From: Glandiceps talaboti | Lineage: Eukaryota > Hemichordata > Enteropneusta > Spengelidae | Length of the DNA stretch: 64,000 nucleotides | Reading direction: 5' to 3' | NCBI RefSeq assembly: GCF_964340395.1 | Contig: NC_135569.1 | Coordinates: 169,501 to 233,500, forward strand | Part shown: in pieces, positions 13,001-26,800 of the stretch | Layout of the letters: each line of letters starts with the position of its first letter | How positions within the stretch are numbered: the stretch's first letter is position 1 | The notes under the pieces: generated by a model | Seen by the model: only the letters and a program-made list of their open reading frames with translations | What the model was told of the DNA's origin: nothing | Databases searched by the model: none | Made by a program: the position numbers and the translations under genes

Positions 13001-16000
13001 GGGAATTCTGCTAATTTTAAAAGCACCCAGAGGTCACATAGCACCGAAAGCACTGTCAAGGGCTTACCACCAAAGGCATGTACTGTCAAGGACTCGTGTA
13101 TCAGAGGTACTGTCATTCTCAGTTTTTGTTTGGCAACCATTCAATCACATCTTACCACAAGACTAGTGTATCCCATGATAACACTCAAATCTAAGATAGC
13201 TTGCAAAGTCCAAGTTTATACACATATGTGACACAACATGTTGCCCAAAATGAGTCATATTTCAATATTGCATTTTAGGAAATATATCATCCCAATGATA
13301 GATATTTTAAGGGAATGTGCCCTGTGTGGAAACAACTTGGCGTAGGGATCATGTCATCCGAATGTCTTTTTAATAGATATTTTAAGGGAATGTAAGCCCT
13401 TTGTAGGGATCATGTCATCCCAATGATAGATATTTTAAAGGAATGTAAGCCCTATGTAGGGATCATGTCATCCCAATGATAGATATTTTAAAGGAATGTA
13501 AGCCCTGTGTAGGGATCATGTCATCCCACTGATAGATATTTTAAGGGAATGTAAGCCCTTTGTAGGGATCATGTCATCCCAATGATAGATGTTTTAAAGG
13601 AATGTAAGCCCTCTGAAGGGATCATGTCATCCCAATGATAGATATTTTAAGGGAATGTAAGCCCTCTGAAGGGATCATGTCATCCCAATGATAGATATTT
13701 TAAGGGAATGTAAGCCCTTTGTAGGGATCATGTCATCCCACTGATAGATATTTTAAGGGAATGTAAGCCCTTTGTAGGGATCATGTCATCCCAATGATAG
13801 ATGTTTTAAAGGCCACTGATAGATATTTTAAGGGAATGTAAGCCCTTTGTAGGGATCATGTCATCCCAATGATAGATATTTTAAAGGAATGTAAGCCCTC
13901 TGAAGAGATCATGTCATCCCAATGATAGATATTTTAAGGGAATGTAAGCCCTTTGTAGGGATCATGTCATCCCAATGATAGATATTTTAAAGGAATGTAA
14001 GCCCTCTGAAGGGATCATGTCATCCCAATGATAGATATTTTAAAGGAATGTAAGCCCTGTGTAGGATCATGTCATCCCAATGATAGATATTTTAAGGGAA
14101 TGTAAGCCCTTTGTAGGGATTATATCATCCCAATAATAGATGTTTTAAGGGAATGTAAGCCCTGTGTAGGATCATGTCATCCCAATGATAGATATTTTAA
14201 AGGAATGTAAGCCCTCTGTAGGGATCGTGTCACAATAAAGTAAATGACAAGGGTAAAAAATGTAACAGAAACCGTGTATTTGAAAATATCACATTTATAT
14301 TTGTTTTACAAGATTAAATTTGAAATTGTGTAATTGTTTACATGCAGCCCACACAAAAAAAATTTAAAGAAATGAAAAAAAATGGTGCATTTACTTGAAT
14401 GAACTGAGCTAAGGAAAGAATTCAGGCAATGAAATTAGGTAAAAACAACAAATTACAACTGATACAAAAACAACAATGGTGCCTCTGAAGTATTTTCATG
14501 CGATGCTTTTTATCAGTTTGTTTATGTCTGAGAAAGCATAGACCAGGGTCTATGGACTGTGTGGAACGTATAATGTAACAACACTAACAGTTGTACGCCA
14601 TCATTATAACATGTAGCATTCTATCAGTAAACAAGTTATGGGGTCCAGGCTCATGTGATATTTATACTTTGATAAGTTAATGATTCTAATTACATTGTAT
14701 GTGTTTGCATAAAACATGTCTCATTCATCATGTTTGCCATGAGCATTTGAACTCACCACTGTGTTTGCATGGGATGTATTGTGTAGTCCATAACTATCAA
14801 TGTAACTTGTTTTACAGCAAACCTATATTGAGGCAGAGAAAGGGTTTGAAGAGAGTGGTGTCAAAGAACGTGGTGTCAACAGAGATGACAGAGCACATGG
14901 TTCACTACTGATTATCAATGAACTAGTCAGGAACAGTAGTATTGAAGGAGAGGTCAGTTATTAGTATTACTCTGTAACTTTGGTTGGATAAAGATAATGT
15001 TTGAAGTTTTATCTGTTATAAAGATTTGAGAAAAGAGAACCACAAACTGCCGAGATGTCACCACCACAATTTTACAATTTCCTGACCTCTGTAAGAGCCG
15101 TGTCACCATTTTTTTTTTAATTTCATGACCTGTGAGAGCCATGTTTTGAGCATTGCAATAAAAATAGTAATCTTTGTTGTAAGACCAGGTATCAGAAACA
15201 CAATAGCCAAACATAAATTTACAGTGAGATGTAAAGTAATTCAAAGATGGCACATGACACAGAGATGACACCAGAGACAAAGATGACACATGACAGAGAG
15301 ATGACATCTTAGACAAAGATGGAAAATGACAGAGAGATGACATCTGAGACAAAGATGGAACATGACAAAGAGATGACATCTTAGACAAAGATGGAACATG
15401 ACACAGAGATGACATCTGAGACAAAGATGGAACATGACACAGAGATGACATCTGAGACAAAGATGGAAAATGACACAGAGATGACATCTGAGACAAAGAT
15501 GGAACATGACAGAGAGATGACATCTTAGACAAAGATGGAACATGACACAGAGATGACATCTGAGACAAAGATGGAACATGACAGAGATGACATCTAAGAC
15601 AAAGATGGAACATGACAGAGATGACATCTGAGACAAAGATGGAACATGACACAGAGATGACATCTGAGACAAAGATGACACATGACACAGAGATGACATC
15701 TGAGACAAAGATGGAACATGACACAGAGATGACATCTGAGACAAAGATGGAACATGACAGAGAGATGACATCTTAGATAAAGATGGAACATGACAGAGAT
15801 GACATCTGAGATAAAGATGGAACATGACACAGAGATGACATCTGAGACAAAGATGACACATGACACAGAGATGACATCTGAGACAAAGATGGAACATGAC
15901 ACAGAGATGACATCTAAGACAAAGATGGAACATGACAGAGAGATGACACCTGAGACAAAGATGGAACATGACAGAGATGACATCTAAGACAAAGATGGAA

Positions 16001-17850
16001 CATGACAGAGATGACATCTAAGACAAAGATGGAACATGACAGAGATGACATCTAAGACAAAGATGGAACATGACAGAGATGACATCTGAGACAAAGATGG
16101 AACATGACACAGAGATGACATCTAAGACAAAGATGGAACATGACACAGAGATGACATCTGAGACAAAGATGGAACATGACACAGAGATGACATCTGAGAC
16201 AAAGATGGAACATGACACAGAGATGACATCTGAGACAAAGATGGAACATGACACAGAGATGACATCTGAGACAAAGATGGAACATGACACACAGATGACA
16301 TCTGAGACAAAGATGACACATGACACACAGATGACATCTGAGACAATTACAATTTCATACAATTTCTGTGTCACACTAGTCATGAAAGTTGACTATTCTA
16401 GGGTCACAGAATTGTTCAAAATAATTTGTAGACTTACATAGGTGAAGAGTAGTTGTAATTACTAATTACTTTTTTTAATTACCGTATATATGTGCCTTTT
16501 ATTCAAATCACAGCGACTAAGACAAGAAATGGAAGACATTTCCCAGCAACAAACTCTACATGACAGGAGTTTTAGGGTAAGTTTAGTTTAACTCACTATG
16601 AAACAATTATGGAAACATGCTAAGTTTGTAAGGAAACGGTCTCCTTTGATACTTTTTTGTATGCTCTTTTGATTTCTCAATGGTTTTTTTGTGGTTTATA
16701 AAACAACAGAGTATTTATACTTCCGTGCAGTTATGTAGTTCTTTGTAGTTCACCAATTCAAATGACATTATACAGAATGAGAAATAAGAAGGTTGAAAAC
16801 AATCAAATACTTTTATTTATACAATGTCATTCAAATAATCAAGTAAGGCAAATACAAACTAGCAAAACAAAGCAACTTAAGAATACATCACATCTTTTCT
16901 TAGTACTATGCCATTATATTCCAGTTACTGAAGTTCTGGCCATTTCATGGGTACTGGAGTTTTCTGAACATCCGCCTCAGGCGACTATTTGGAAAATAGA
17001 GAAATCCAGGGCCTCAGAGAGGTAGCTAAATAGATGCCCTTGGCAACTATTTGGCAGAATACCTAATGCTTATGTACCATACATTATTGCAGAAATGAAC
17101 GATGTTGATATAATTTATTTTAGGAAGAATGGTTGAAGAAATAGAAATACTAAAAGACCTACTGATTTGTAATGTTTACTACAGTTTTGACACAGTCCTC
17201 TCATGCAAACATTTACCAATGTACGTACACCAGTTATGCATGGACACATGCATATGTCATAATACAATGCACAATAAGTCAACAGAGTAATGTTTTATGT
17301 ATCATTACTTTACTTCTGGCCCCAAAATAGCTTGCAAACAGCACTCCTAGTGGCCGAACCATGAAATCTTTTATCTCTATGATAACGAGACTCTCTCGCA
17401 GTCCACAGAGTTCAACTAGACTGTCAACAAAAGGTTAGCCCTATGTGATCGATGAGAGTGCACAGTACAGGGATATTTGAGTACAATTATGCAGTAGATA
17501 TAGGTACATACAAAACAACCCAAGTTTTAGCTATGTGAAGCTCCAAGGACTGTGAGAGAGTCTATGTGATATCCAGAATATGGTATATTAACTTAATCAA
17601 TGTTGTTTATTTTCAGGAGCTTGGATCATGGGGTTCTAAATCCAAACATCACCACCACCACCATAGACACCATCACCATCATAGTCAGCAACACCATCAA
17701 CAGCAAATGATTAGTATATTTCATAGCATTCAACCGCAGCGTCCATCACTTAGTCCAATCAGTATATCTGCTACAGCACCAGCACCACAGAAACCAGCTT
17801 ATGTTGAAAGTCGATATTGTCGGGAACTGATGGAAGAGAAATTTGATGAG
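10088..17850 (+). CDS. MTOR: mTOR exons 1-7: N-terminal HEAT repeats and His-rich loop
   Basis: E1 begins [19 protein letters not shown], about 20 residues shorter than the human N-terminus, and encodes GGILAI at its end. E2 gives [11 protein letters not shown] and [15 protein letters not shown]3 gives [15 protein letters not shown] and E4 gives MQKPQWYK. E7 carries an insert-like tract, [20 protein letters not shown] (17650-17709), in place of the weakly conserved loop of vertebrates, and then recovers the family sequence at [16 protein letters not shown]. The introns in this block hold two large minisatellites (13.3-14.2 and 15.2-16.3 kb). Confidence 0.93.
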
Positions 17851-20800
17851 GTAACAAAACCACTATGTGCCTGTAATTAATAATTGCATTGGTGCACACA
17901 CATATACTAATGGTATTTGCACTGCTGTGCAATATCAAAAACATTGTTAGATACCTGTATATAAATTATATGTATTTGAGTGCACAGTATGATTTTTTAA
18001 CAAAAAATTGCTCTTTCGGATAAACATATATAATAATAACAGAATGCCATGCTGCTTGAATGCCAGTGTGGCTACTCAGGAGTGCTTGCAGTGTTTTCTG
18101 CTGCATTTGAACTTGCTACACTAATGAAAGTACAATGGCAGATAACACTATGAGCACTGATGCAAATACCCCAGTATGCCACACTTGCACCCACATGCCA
18201 TGGACTTCTGTCATATTATTGAGTGAAAGTACAACAGCTGGTAGAAAAGTAAACAATAAATATGAAATACAGATTTGAATGGAGTGGATATGATGAAAGA
18301 CAAGAAAATAGTTTGAGTAAACTAATCAAGTCTAGCCACAATATACCAAGTGGTGTACTTGCAAAGTATTACTAATAAAAAACATGGCAACTGCTATTGC
18401 TCAATATTCATCAGAAATAATTGAGAAAATAGAACATTATATATGACGAAAACACAGATTTATTATTTAATAATATACACAAATAACATGGTTATGTCAC
18501 TGACAAGTAAAACAAGAAAAAACAAAATATGCACATATGGATGACTAAATAAGTAACTACCCAGTCAATACCAATCTGATTAAAATCTGATGTAGTGAAT
18601 ATAGCATGATTCTTTATTTACCGCTATTACATGTGTTTTTTAGTTATTTTATTTTGTTTAAAAAAAAGAACCACCAAGCAATAACAATAACATAATTGTC
18701 TGCATTCTGCACTCCAGCTCTTTTCAAACAGAACATTCAGAGGTACTGTATCCATGAGTGTCAGCATAAAATGCATTCTCATTGGTTGAGTGGGTTACGA
18801 GTGTTAACATAAGATGCATTCTCATTGGTTGAGTGGGTTACTAGTGTTGGCATAAGATGCATTCTCATTGGTTGAGTGGGTTACTCAATGCATGGGATTT
18901 GAATGTGAACTTCTATGGTATTATGTCAGATGTAGGAACAGGGGCTTGCTCTTTGAACAACAAAATCGAAGACAAATGACAATAAATCTAGGAAATAGAT
19001 GTGAAATGGCACGATTCACTACATGAGATTTTAGTCAGATTGAGTCAAAACTGAAGTGCTTATATTCAGTTGTAAATAGAGGATCTCGAGGTCAGCAAAA
19101 AGTGTTGTGTTTTTTTTTGTATGTCATTTGTGTTTTGTCTTATATTACTACAGGTGTGTCACCAAGTACTGAAATACAGAAATAGTAGAAGTCCTCTGAT
19201 ACAACAGATGTTGTTAATTTTACTTCCAAGATTAGCTGCTTTCCAACCACCACCATTTGTCAAGAAGTAAGACAGTCACTTCATTTCATCATTCAGTCTG
19301 TCTTCTAGATCTGTAATTCTATCAGAGAACTGAATTGACACCCTGTTAATTTAAATGAAAATTGATAACGATGAATCAAGTCATATTATCCTGTTAAGTA
19401 ATTTTAGGAAAAGTGTACATTTTTGTTACAGTAGTAAAATCTTTTATGTCCACTCTATGATATGGGAAGAAAGCTGTTTCTCCCAAAAATAAACAATTTG
19501 TATGTGTTTGATGGATTCTTCTGGTGATTAGAAGAGTTAGCTAGGATCCTTCCAATCTAAATACATTGTTCACATCATCCCATCTTGTTTACTGCATGCC
19601 ATTTTTAAGTTTGTATATGGTAATCATTTTTTGAAAATCACTCTGACTCTAAAATAACTTTGTCTGTGTTCTGTTTGTAGGTATTTGTTTGACACCATGC
19701 ATTACTTACTAGGATCTTTGAAAAAGGTAACTTCAGATATGATGCAGTTTGTTTTTGTTTTATTATTACAAATCTGGTGAGAAAGTTATAGAAATCCTGC
19801 TGTAGAATGACAGCTGATAGAATTATTGATTTTTTTTGTATTTGTGTTGTAAGTTGTGAATATTTAAAATAACATGTGTTAGATAATGTCAATAAAAGTG
19901 CCTAAATGGGAAAATTATGCATAGCAATTAGTCAGTCTTAATATCATTGGATGACAAGGTGACCGTCATACAATTTGACTGAGTATTTGCAAACATTCTG
20001 ACAATTTCCTGTGCTCCCCATACATATAATCTGGTGATGACGTACATCCTCTGACATATCCTGTGAGCATATTTGAAACATCTCTGATATGTCTGTGAAC
20101 ATGAGAGTTTGTAAGTTAGATGCAAGGAGGAGTGAAATGTTTAGGTTTATGAAAAATATTATGTATATACTAAAATTAAATAAATTTTCAAGTATAGTAA
20201 AGATAGTACTACACTCAAGGCACCATGATGAAGGATATGTTAACTAAGTTGTGAATGTTAAAAGTGGATAGATGATTTCCTTAAACTACATGTTGTAGTG
20301 CCGATGATTAATTTGACCAATAGCAAAGAAGGCTCCTTACCTAGTTGATATTTTCATAAGCTTAAAATTACTTGAGAAAAATATAATGCATGGTAACAAA
20401 ATAATCAAATACTGTCACACCAAAATTGTAATAAATTTACTCTATATGATGTTATTTATCAGTGTTTCAGACATTTGTAATGAATCTAAAACTGTCTTGT
20501 AGGATCGTGAGAGGTCAAGTGCATTCCAAGCTGTTGGTCTGCTTGCTGTAGCTGTAAAAACAGATATATCACCACATCTACATAAGATATTGGACATAGT
20601 AAAGACGTCTCTACCACCCAAAGATCTACCTGCCAAGTAAGTAAATGAAAAAGAAAACCAAAAGAGAAAGCAAAACAACTTTATCTGAAAAAAAGACAGA
20701 ATATTTGGATATTATATAATTTGTTAAAATTGTATTCAAGACTTCCAAATTTATAAGGTGGTAGTCTTGGTCTGTTAGAATTCAGTAGGAAATTGTAGCT

Positions 20801-23800
20801 GTATATTTTTGTGGACATAAATGCTAGAGCAAGACATAGTTGAAACTTTGATTCATATATATTTGGGTTTATCGTAAGTATAAATAATTTTTACATGTCA
20901 TCTATATCTGATTTGGCTTTTTCAAGATTGACTTGCATAATTACTTACACTTTCTTGTATCAGAAGTCTGCCATTTATTTTGTAAATAAGACTCATTTCA
21001 GCATTCTAACAATTAATTTCTTTATTTTTTGATTGCAGAAAACATAAAAGTTTTGTGGTAGATCCATCAGTGTTTACCTGTGTCAGTATGTTAGCTAGGG
21101 CTGTAGGTCCAGCCATTGCTAAGGATGTTAAAGAGGTACTGGAACCTATGCTAGCTGTAGGACTGAGGTGAGTCATTGAGATATATTCCAAAGTACAGTG
21201 TGTTGCAGGTTACTGTCACTGAGATATATTCCAAAGTACAGTGTGTTGCAGGTTACTGTCACAGCTGTACATGACTTAGCACATCAAATACCACAGTTAA
21301 ATTAAATCTATTTCATTGTTATTTTCAGTCCAGCATTGACAGCAGCTCTATGACTTAGCACATCAAATACCACAGTTGAATAAAATCTATTTCATTGTTA
21401 TTTTCAGCCCAGCATTGACAGCAGCTCTACATGACTTAGCACATCAAATACCACAGTTAAATTAAATCTATTTCATTGTTATTTTCAGCCCAGCATTGAC
21501 AGCAGCTCTACATGACTTAGCACATCAAATACCACAGTTAAATTAAATCTATTTCATTGTTATTTTCAGCCCAGCATTGACAGCAGCTCTACATGACTTA
21601 GCACATCAAATACCACAGTTAAAGAAAGACGTACAGGATGGTTTGTTAAAGATGTTATCACTTGTCTTGATGCATAAACCATTAAGACATCCTGGAGCAC
21701 CTAAAGTACCAGCACCAACTATTACACCTACAGGTGAGTGTTAGATTACCTGACGATATTACACCTCCAGGTGAGTGTTAGATTACCAGCACCAACTATT
21801 ACACCTACAGGTGAGTGTTAGATTACCTGACGATATTACACCTACAGGTGAGTGTTAGATTACCTGACGATACTACACCTACAGGTGAGTGTTAGATTAC
21901 CTGATGATATTACACCTACAGGTGAGTGTTAGATTACCAGCACCAACTATTACACCTACAGGTGAGTGTTAGATTACCAGCACCAACTATTACACCTACA
22001 GGTGAGTGTTAGATTACCAGCACCAACTATTACACCTACAGGTGAGTGTTAGATTACCAGCACCAACTATTACACCTACAGGTGAGTGTTAGATTACCAG
22101 CACCAACTATTACACCTACATGTGAGTGTTAGATTACCTGATGATATTACACCTACAGGTGAGTGTTAGATTACCTGATGATATTACACCTACAGGTGAG
22201 TGTTAGATTACCAGCACCAACTATTACACCTACAGGTGAGTGTTAGATTACCTGATGATATGGCTTAATTCTTTCAGTTTAGAGTTATCAAGATCTAATA
22301 ACAATTGCTAAGTGAGTGAGTGGCAGTGTGCCCTCTAAGTCAATATGACGTGCCACTGACGCACACAATTTCTAGTGATGCACCAAAATTTGGTGTTCCC
22401 CCATCTCTTACTACCAGTATGTGGTGACTCACAAGAAATCCCAGTTTTTCTCATTTTGACTCACAACAACAAAATTTGGCTATCGTTAGAGGGCACACTG
22501 GTGAGTGGGTGGGTGGGTGAGGGAGGGAAGGAGGGAGTGAGGCAGGGAGGGAGTGAGTGAGTGAGTTAGGGAGTGAATGAGTGAGTGTGGGATGGAATGA
22601 GGGAGTGAGTGAATAGATAAGTTGGATGTTGATTAGTTAATGGGAGAAAAAAATATATGCAAATGACCTCTGAGAAAGAGAGAACGAGGAAAAGAGAATG
22701 CGTCAATCTTTGCTGTAAATGTAACAACATTCAGCTGTCCAACATTTCCTTTCTGTTTACAATTCTGTTTATAATACTTTAATACTTGCTTTCCAGGTTC
22801 TTATCCTACTCTGACTGATGTTACAGACACTACAAGTACAGTGTTAGCACTGACTACGTTGGGTAGGTTTGATTTTGAAGGTCATTCCTTAACTCAGTTT
22901 GTACGTCACTGTGCTGATCATTTCCTGAATAGTGAACATAAAGAGATCAGAATGGAAGCTGCCAGGACTTGTTCCAGTTTACTTCATCCATCACTTCATG
23001 TAAGTTTTTTCAATTTTTATGATTTGTTTAAATTTATAACCTTGATCAAGTGTAAATGTACCTGTGTAACCAACCCGAATAAATACACTGGTGTGTTTGC
23101 TTGCTATTGGTATGCAGGATATTAAACAAGTGTCATACAAAGACATACAATGTAATTAGTGTTGGTAACTTGAATACAAAGCATAAACATCACAGAGCCA
23201 GGATCCCATGGCTGTTGATAGAATGCTATATATTGTATGTCACAATGATCGAGTGTGACTGTTAGTATTACATGAACTTACACAGATATAATTTATAAAC
23301 AAACATAGGAAATTGTCACCTTACCTTCATCGCAGCCACTCCTTGTTGTTTTTGTATAAGTTGTATTGTTGTTTTTACCTAAGTTTGTCTTTGTCTGAAG
23401 TCTTTCCTTGGCTCATTTCATGCAAATAACAAATGCACCAGTGTTTTTTCGCTGATTGTACTATTTTTGCTTGTATTCTTTCAAAGTTGGTTATTTGGAC
23501 TAAAGATCACCCCACCTAAATCCCAATCTCCAGCATTTTCAATGCAGCTAGAGAAGGTTCTTCAACCTGCTTTCACCACCCTGACACTTCACAGATACAA
23601 ACTGAAGTGTATTTAAAATTCAATTCAAGTTAAAGCAGTGCTACAAAACTGATAAAAACTGATAGTTCTTTACATAGGTTGTTTAGGCATTGTACTACCC
23701 CACCCCCACCCCCACCCCCAAAAACAAACAAACAAACGAACAAACAAACAAAACAATTACAACAAGAACAGGGACAACAACAACAACAAAATGAAAAAAA

Positions 23801-26800
23801 ACCCCACAATTTGAGTAGCTTTCTTATGATGAAAGTATAATATATATAACCAATAGCTATTTTTTATTATCTTCTTTCAGTTGCTGGGCAACCATCCATC
23901 CCATCCAGTCAGTGCCACGAATACACAGGTAGTGGCTGATGTGCTTGGCAAGTTACTGATAGTTGGTATTACTGATCAAGGTAAGTAGTAGGTGTTAGGC
24001 TTTCATTTTAAAAGGTGATATTTGGAGTGACAAAGTAAAGTGCATGCCACGTCAAAGTGTGTTACAGGTTAAAATGCTGGTAAATGTCAGTATATTGATT
24101 TTAATACTATAGATCCTGATATCAGATACTGTGTATTAACATCACTGGATGAACGGTTTGATGGGCACCTAACCCAGTTGTTGAAACAAGGCTGCCACAG
24201 TTGTATCAAAATTTTAGTTAATGTCAATATATTGATTTACTACAGATCCTGATATCAGATACTGTGTATTAGCATCACTGGATGAACGGTTTGATGGCCA
24301 CCTAGCCCAGGCAGAGAATCTTAGTGCACTCTTTGTTGCACTCAATGATGAAGTCTTTGAAATCAGAGAACTAGCCATGTGTATGATAGGGAGGTTAAGT
24401 AATCTCAACCCAGCATTTGTAATGCCTGCATTGAGGAAGACCCTCATTCAGGTAAGCTACCATCCCTATAGTATAATGGATTTCTTTTTATCAAGACAAT
24501 CAAAATAAATACTGGGAGTGATATTATATTGCAATGTTTTCTTTGCCAGGATTTTGATGGCATGAATTTTCAGAAGATACTGCCCATAGGGCCATAGCAA
24601 CAGTAAAATTATTATGTATGTTGCACAGATAACAACAAGCCTTGATCAGTATGGGCAAAAATCACATAAACTGTCTATTATGCCATTGGTGCTATTTGTG
24701 ATATTCTAGTGTATGTTTAGATTACATTGTTTTCTGTTCATTGCTATTTTATTGATTAATGTAAATAAACATTGTATTTGATGGGATTGGGTACTAGTAT
24801 ATGTGTGACACAAAGGTATACTGTAGGAATGTTGAAATGCAGTTTGTAGACATGTAAAAATCACAATTATAAAATGACATATAGATGTCCAATATTTTAC
24901 ATATAATCTTCCACATTGGTGTTGTTGTTCTACAGATCCTGACAGAGTTAGAACACAGTGGAGTTGGTAGAAATAAAGAACAAAGTGCCAGGATGTTAGG
25001 ACACTTAGTTTCTAATGCCCCCAGATTGATACGACCATATATGGAACCCATTGTCAAGGTAAGATAAGTAAACAGCAAAATATAGTAAGTTTAGGTTTGA
25101 CTTTAATTCAGATGAATAAATTGACATTCCTATGGGAATTATAGATACTTTTGGTCTTTGTAACAGTTTTTTATAATTTATAATATGCAATCAATATTAA
25201 CAATGGAGTGACCAGGCAGGATTTTAAAGATTACACCCAACCAAAGCTGAATGAATTGTTATAGGCTTAAGAGTTAAAACCTTGGAAAAGTATAAAAATT
25301 AACGAAACTGACATAAATGTTTACATTGCAGAGTTTTAGTGATGTGCATGACAAATTATTGGTAATGTAGATCAAGATGAATTCAATTTGTAGATTATTT
25401 ATAGGTGATCAATAATGACGCTTGGTTGTAGGAGTTAGTGACAAAGAACTCTGGTTGTAGGAGTTAGTGACAAAGAACTCTGGTTGTAGGAGTTAGTGAC
25501 AAAGAACTCTGGTTGTAGGAGTTAGTGACAGAGAACTCTGGTTGTAGGAGTTAGTGACAAAGAACTCCAATTGTAGGAGTTGAGAGATATCATTGTGTTA
25601 TTTTATGTTTTGCAATTAGGCTTTGGTACCAAAATTAAAGGAACCTGATCCAAATCCTGATGTTGTAATCAGTGTTCTTGCAGCTATCGGTGAGCAAGCA
25701 CAAGTAAGTTCCTCCCTTACCATCCTTTCTAAACATTTCTATGTACATGTTCTAAGAAGATAGTCAGACTTAGTGAATGTAGTCATAAATAATCTATCCA
25801 CAAGGTTGTGTTACATTGTCATAATCTTATCGTCATCATATTATTCACTTATGTATATGCACAGTTTTAAAACAGTTGGGAGGACTTGTAACATACGGTA
25901 GACTGAGAAATTCTCTTGCTTGTCCTTTTACCTTAGTTTTGGTAAGGGTACAACTGTAAAATACCTTGAAAATATTTGAGTAGCTGTAACCTTCATGAGA
26001 TAAGCAATGGAGGTGAAATAGTATTTCAATGTTTTGTTTCTTCGTAATTGTGCAGATTTTATGTAATGTGAAATCATTAAATGACTCTCCAGAACCCAAT
26101 ATTTATGAAAATACATGTATTTCCTGGAGTGGCATACCCTTTTACCCTTTTCATGTATAAAGTTTCATCAAAGTTTTACTAGACACATGACTGTACCTCT
26201 TCATATCTTGTAGGTAAGTGGGGTTGAAATGAAGAAATGGATGGATGAACTCCTTCCAATCATCTTAGACATGTTACAAGACTCTTCCTCACTAGCCAAG
26301 AGAGAAGTAGCCCTGTGGACTTTAGGTCAACTAGTAGAGAATACAGGATATGTTGTAGAACCATACAGAAAATATCCTACACTCTTAGAAGTCTTACTAA
26401 ACTTTCTTAAGACTGAACAGTCATCAACTATTAGGAGAGAGGTAAGTTTGGATATGTATTTACTAGATTGCAATCAATCAATCAGTAAATTAGTAAATCG
26501 ATCAATCAATCTATCAGTGAATAAGTCAATCAATCAGTAAATCACTAAATCAATCAATCAGTCAGCCAATCAGTCAGTCAATCAATCAATCGGTTTGCCT
26601 CTCACTCACATAATCAATCAATCAACCAATCGATTGATCAATCAATCAATCAGTGAGTATATCAATCAATCAGTCAATCACTAAATCAATCAATCAGTCA
26701 GTCAGTCAATCAATCAGTTTGCCACTCACTCACATAATCAATCAACCAATCAATCAACCAATTGATCAATCAGTCAATTTTATCACAGCAACTGCTTCCA

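Noticed and set aside
14954-16441. Long Cys/His/Leu-rich and Met/Thr/Glu-rich frames
   Set aside because: They are translations of the 36-base minisatellite in mTOR intron 5.
17331-17433. Open segment of 34 codons (with [19 protein letters not shown]) between an AG and a GT in mTOR intron 6
   Set aside because: It is 103 bases long, so including it would shift the frame between exons 6 and 7, which join perfectly without it. It does not align with known mTOR sequence. It could be a rare alternative exon, but there is no support.
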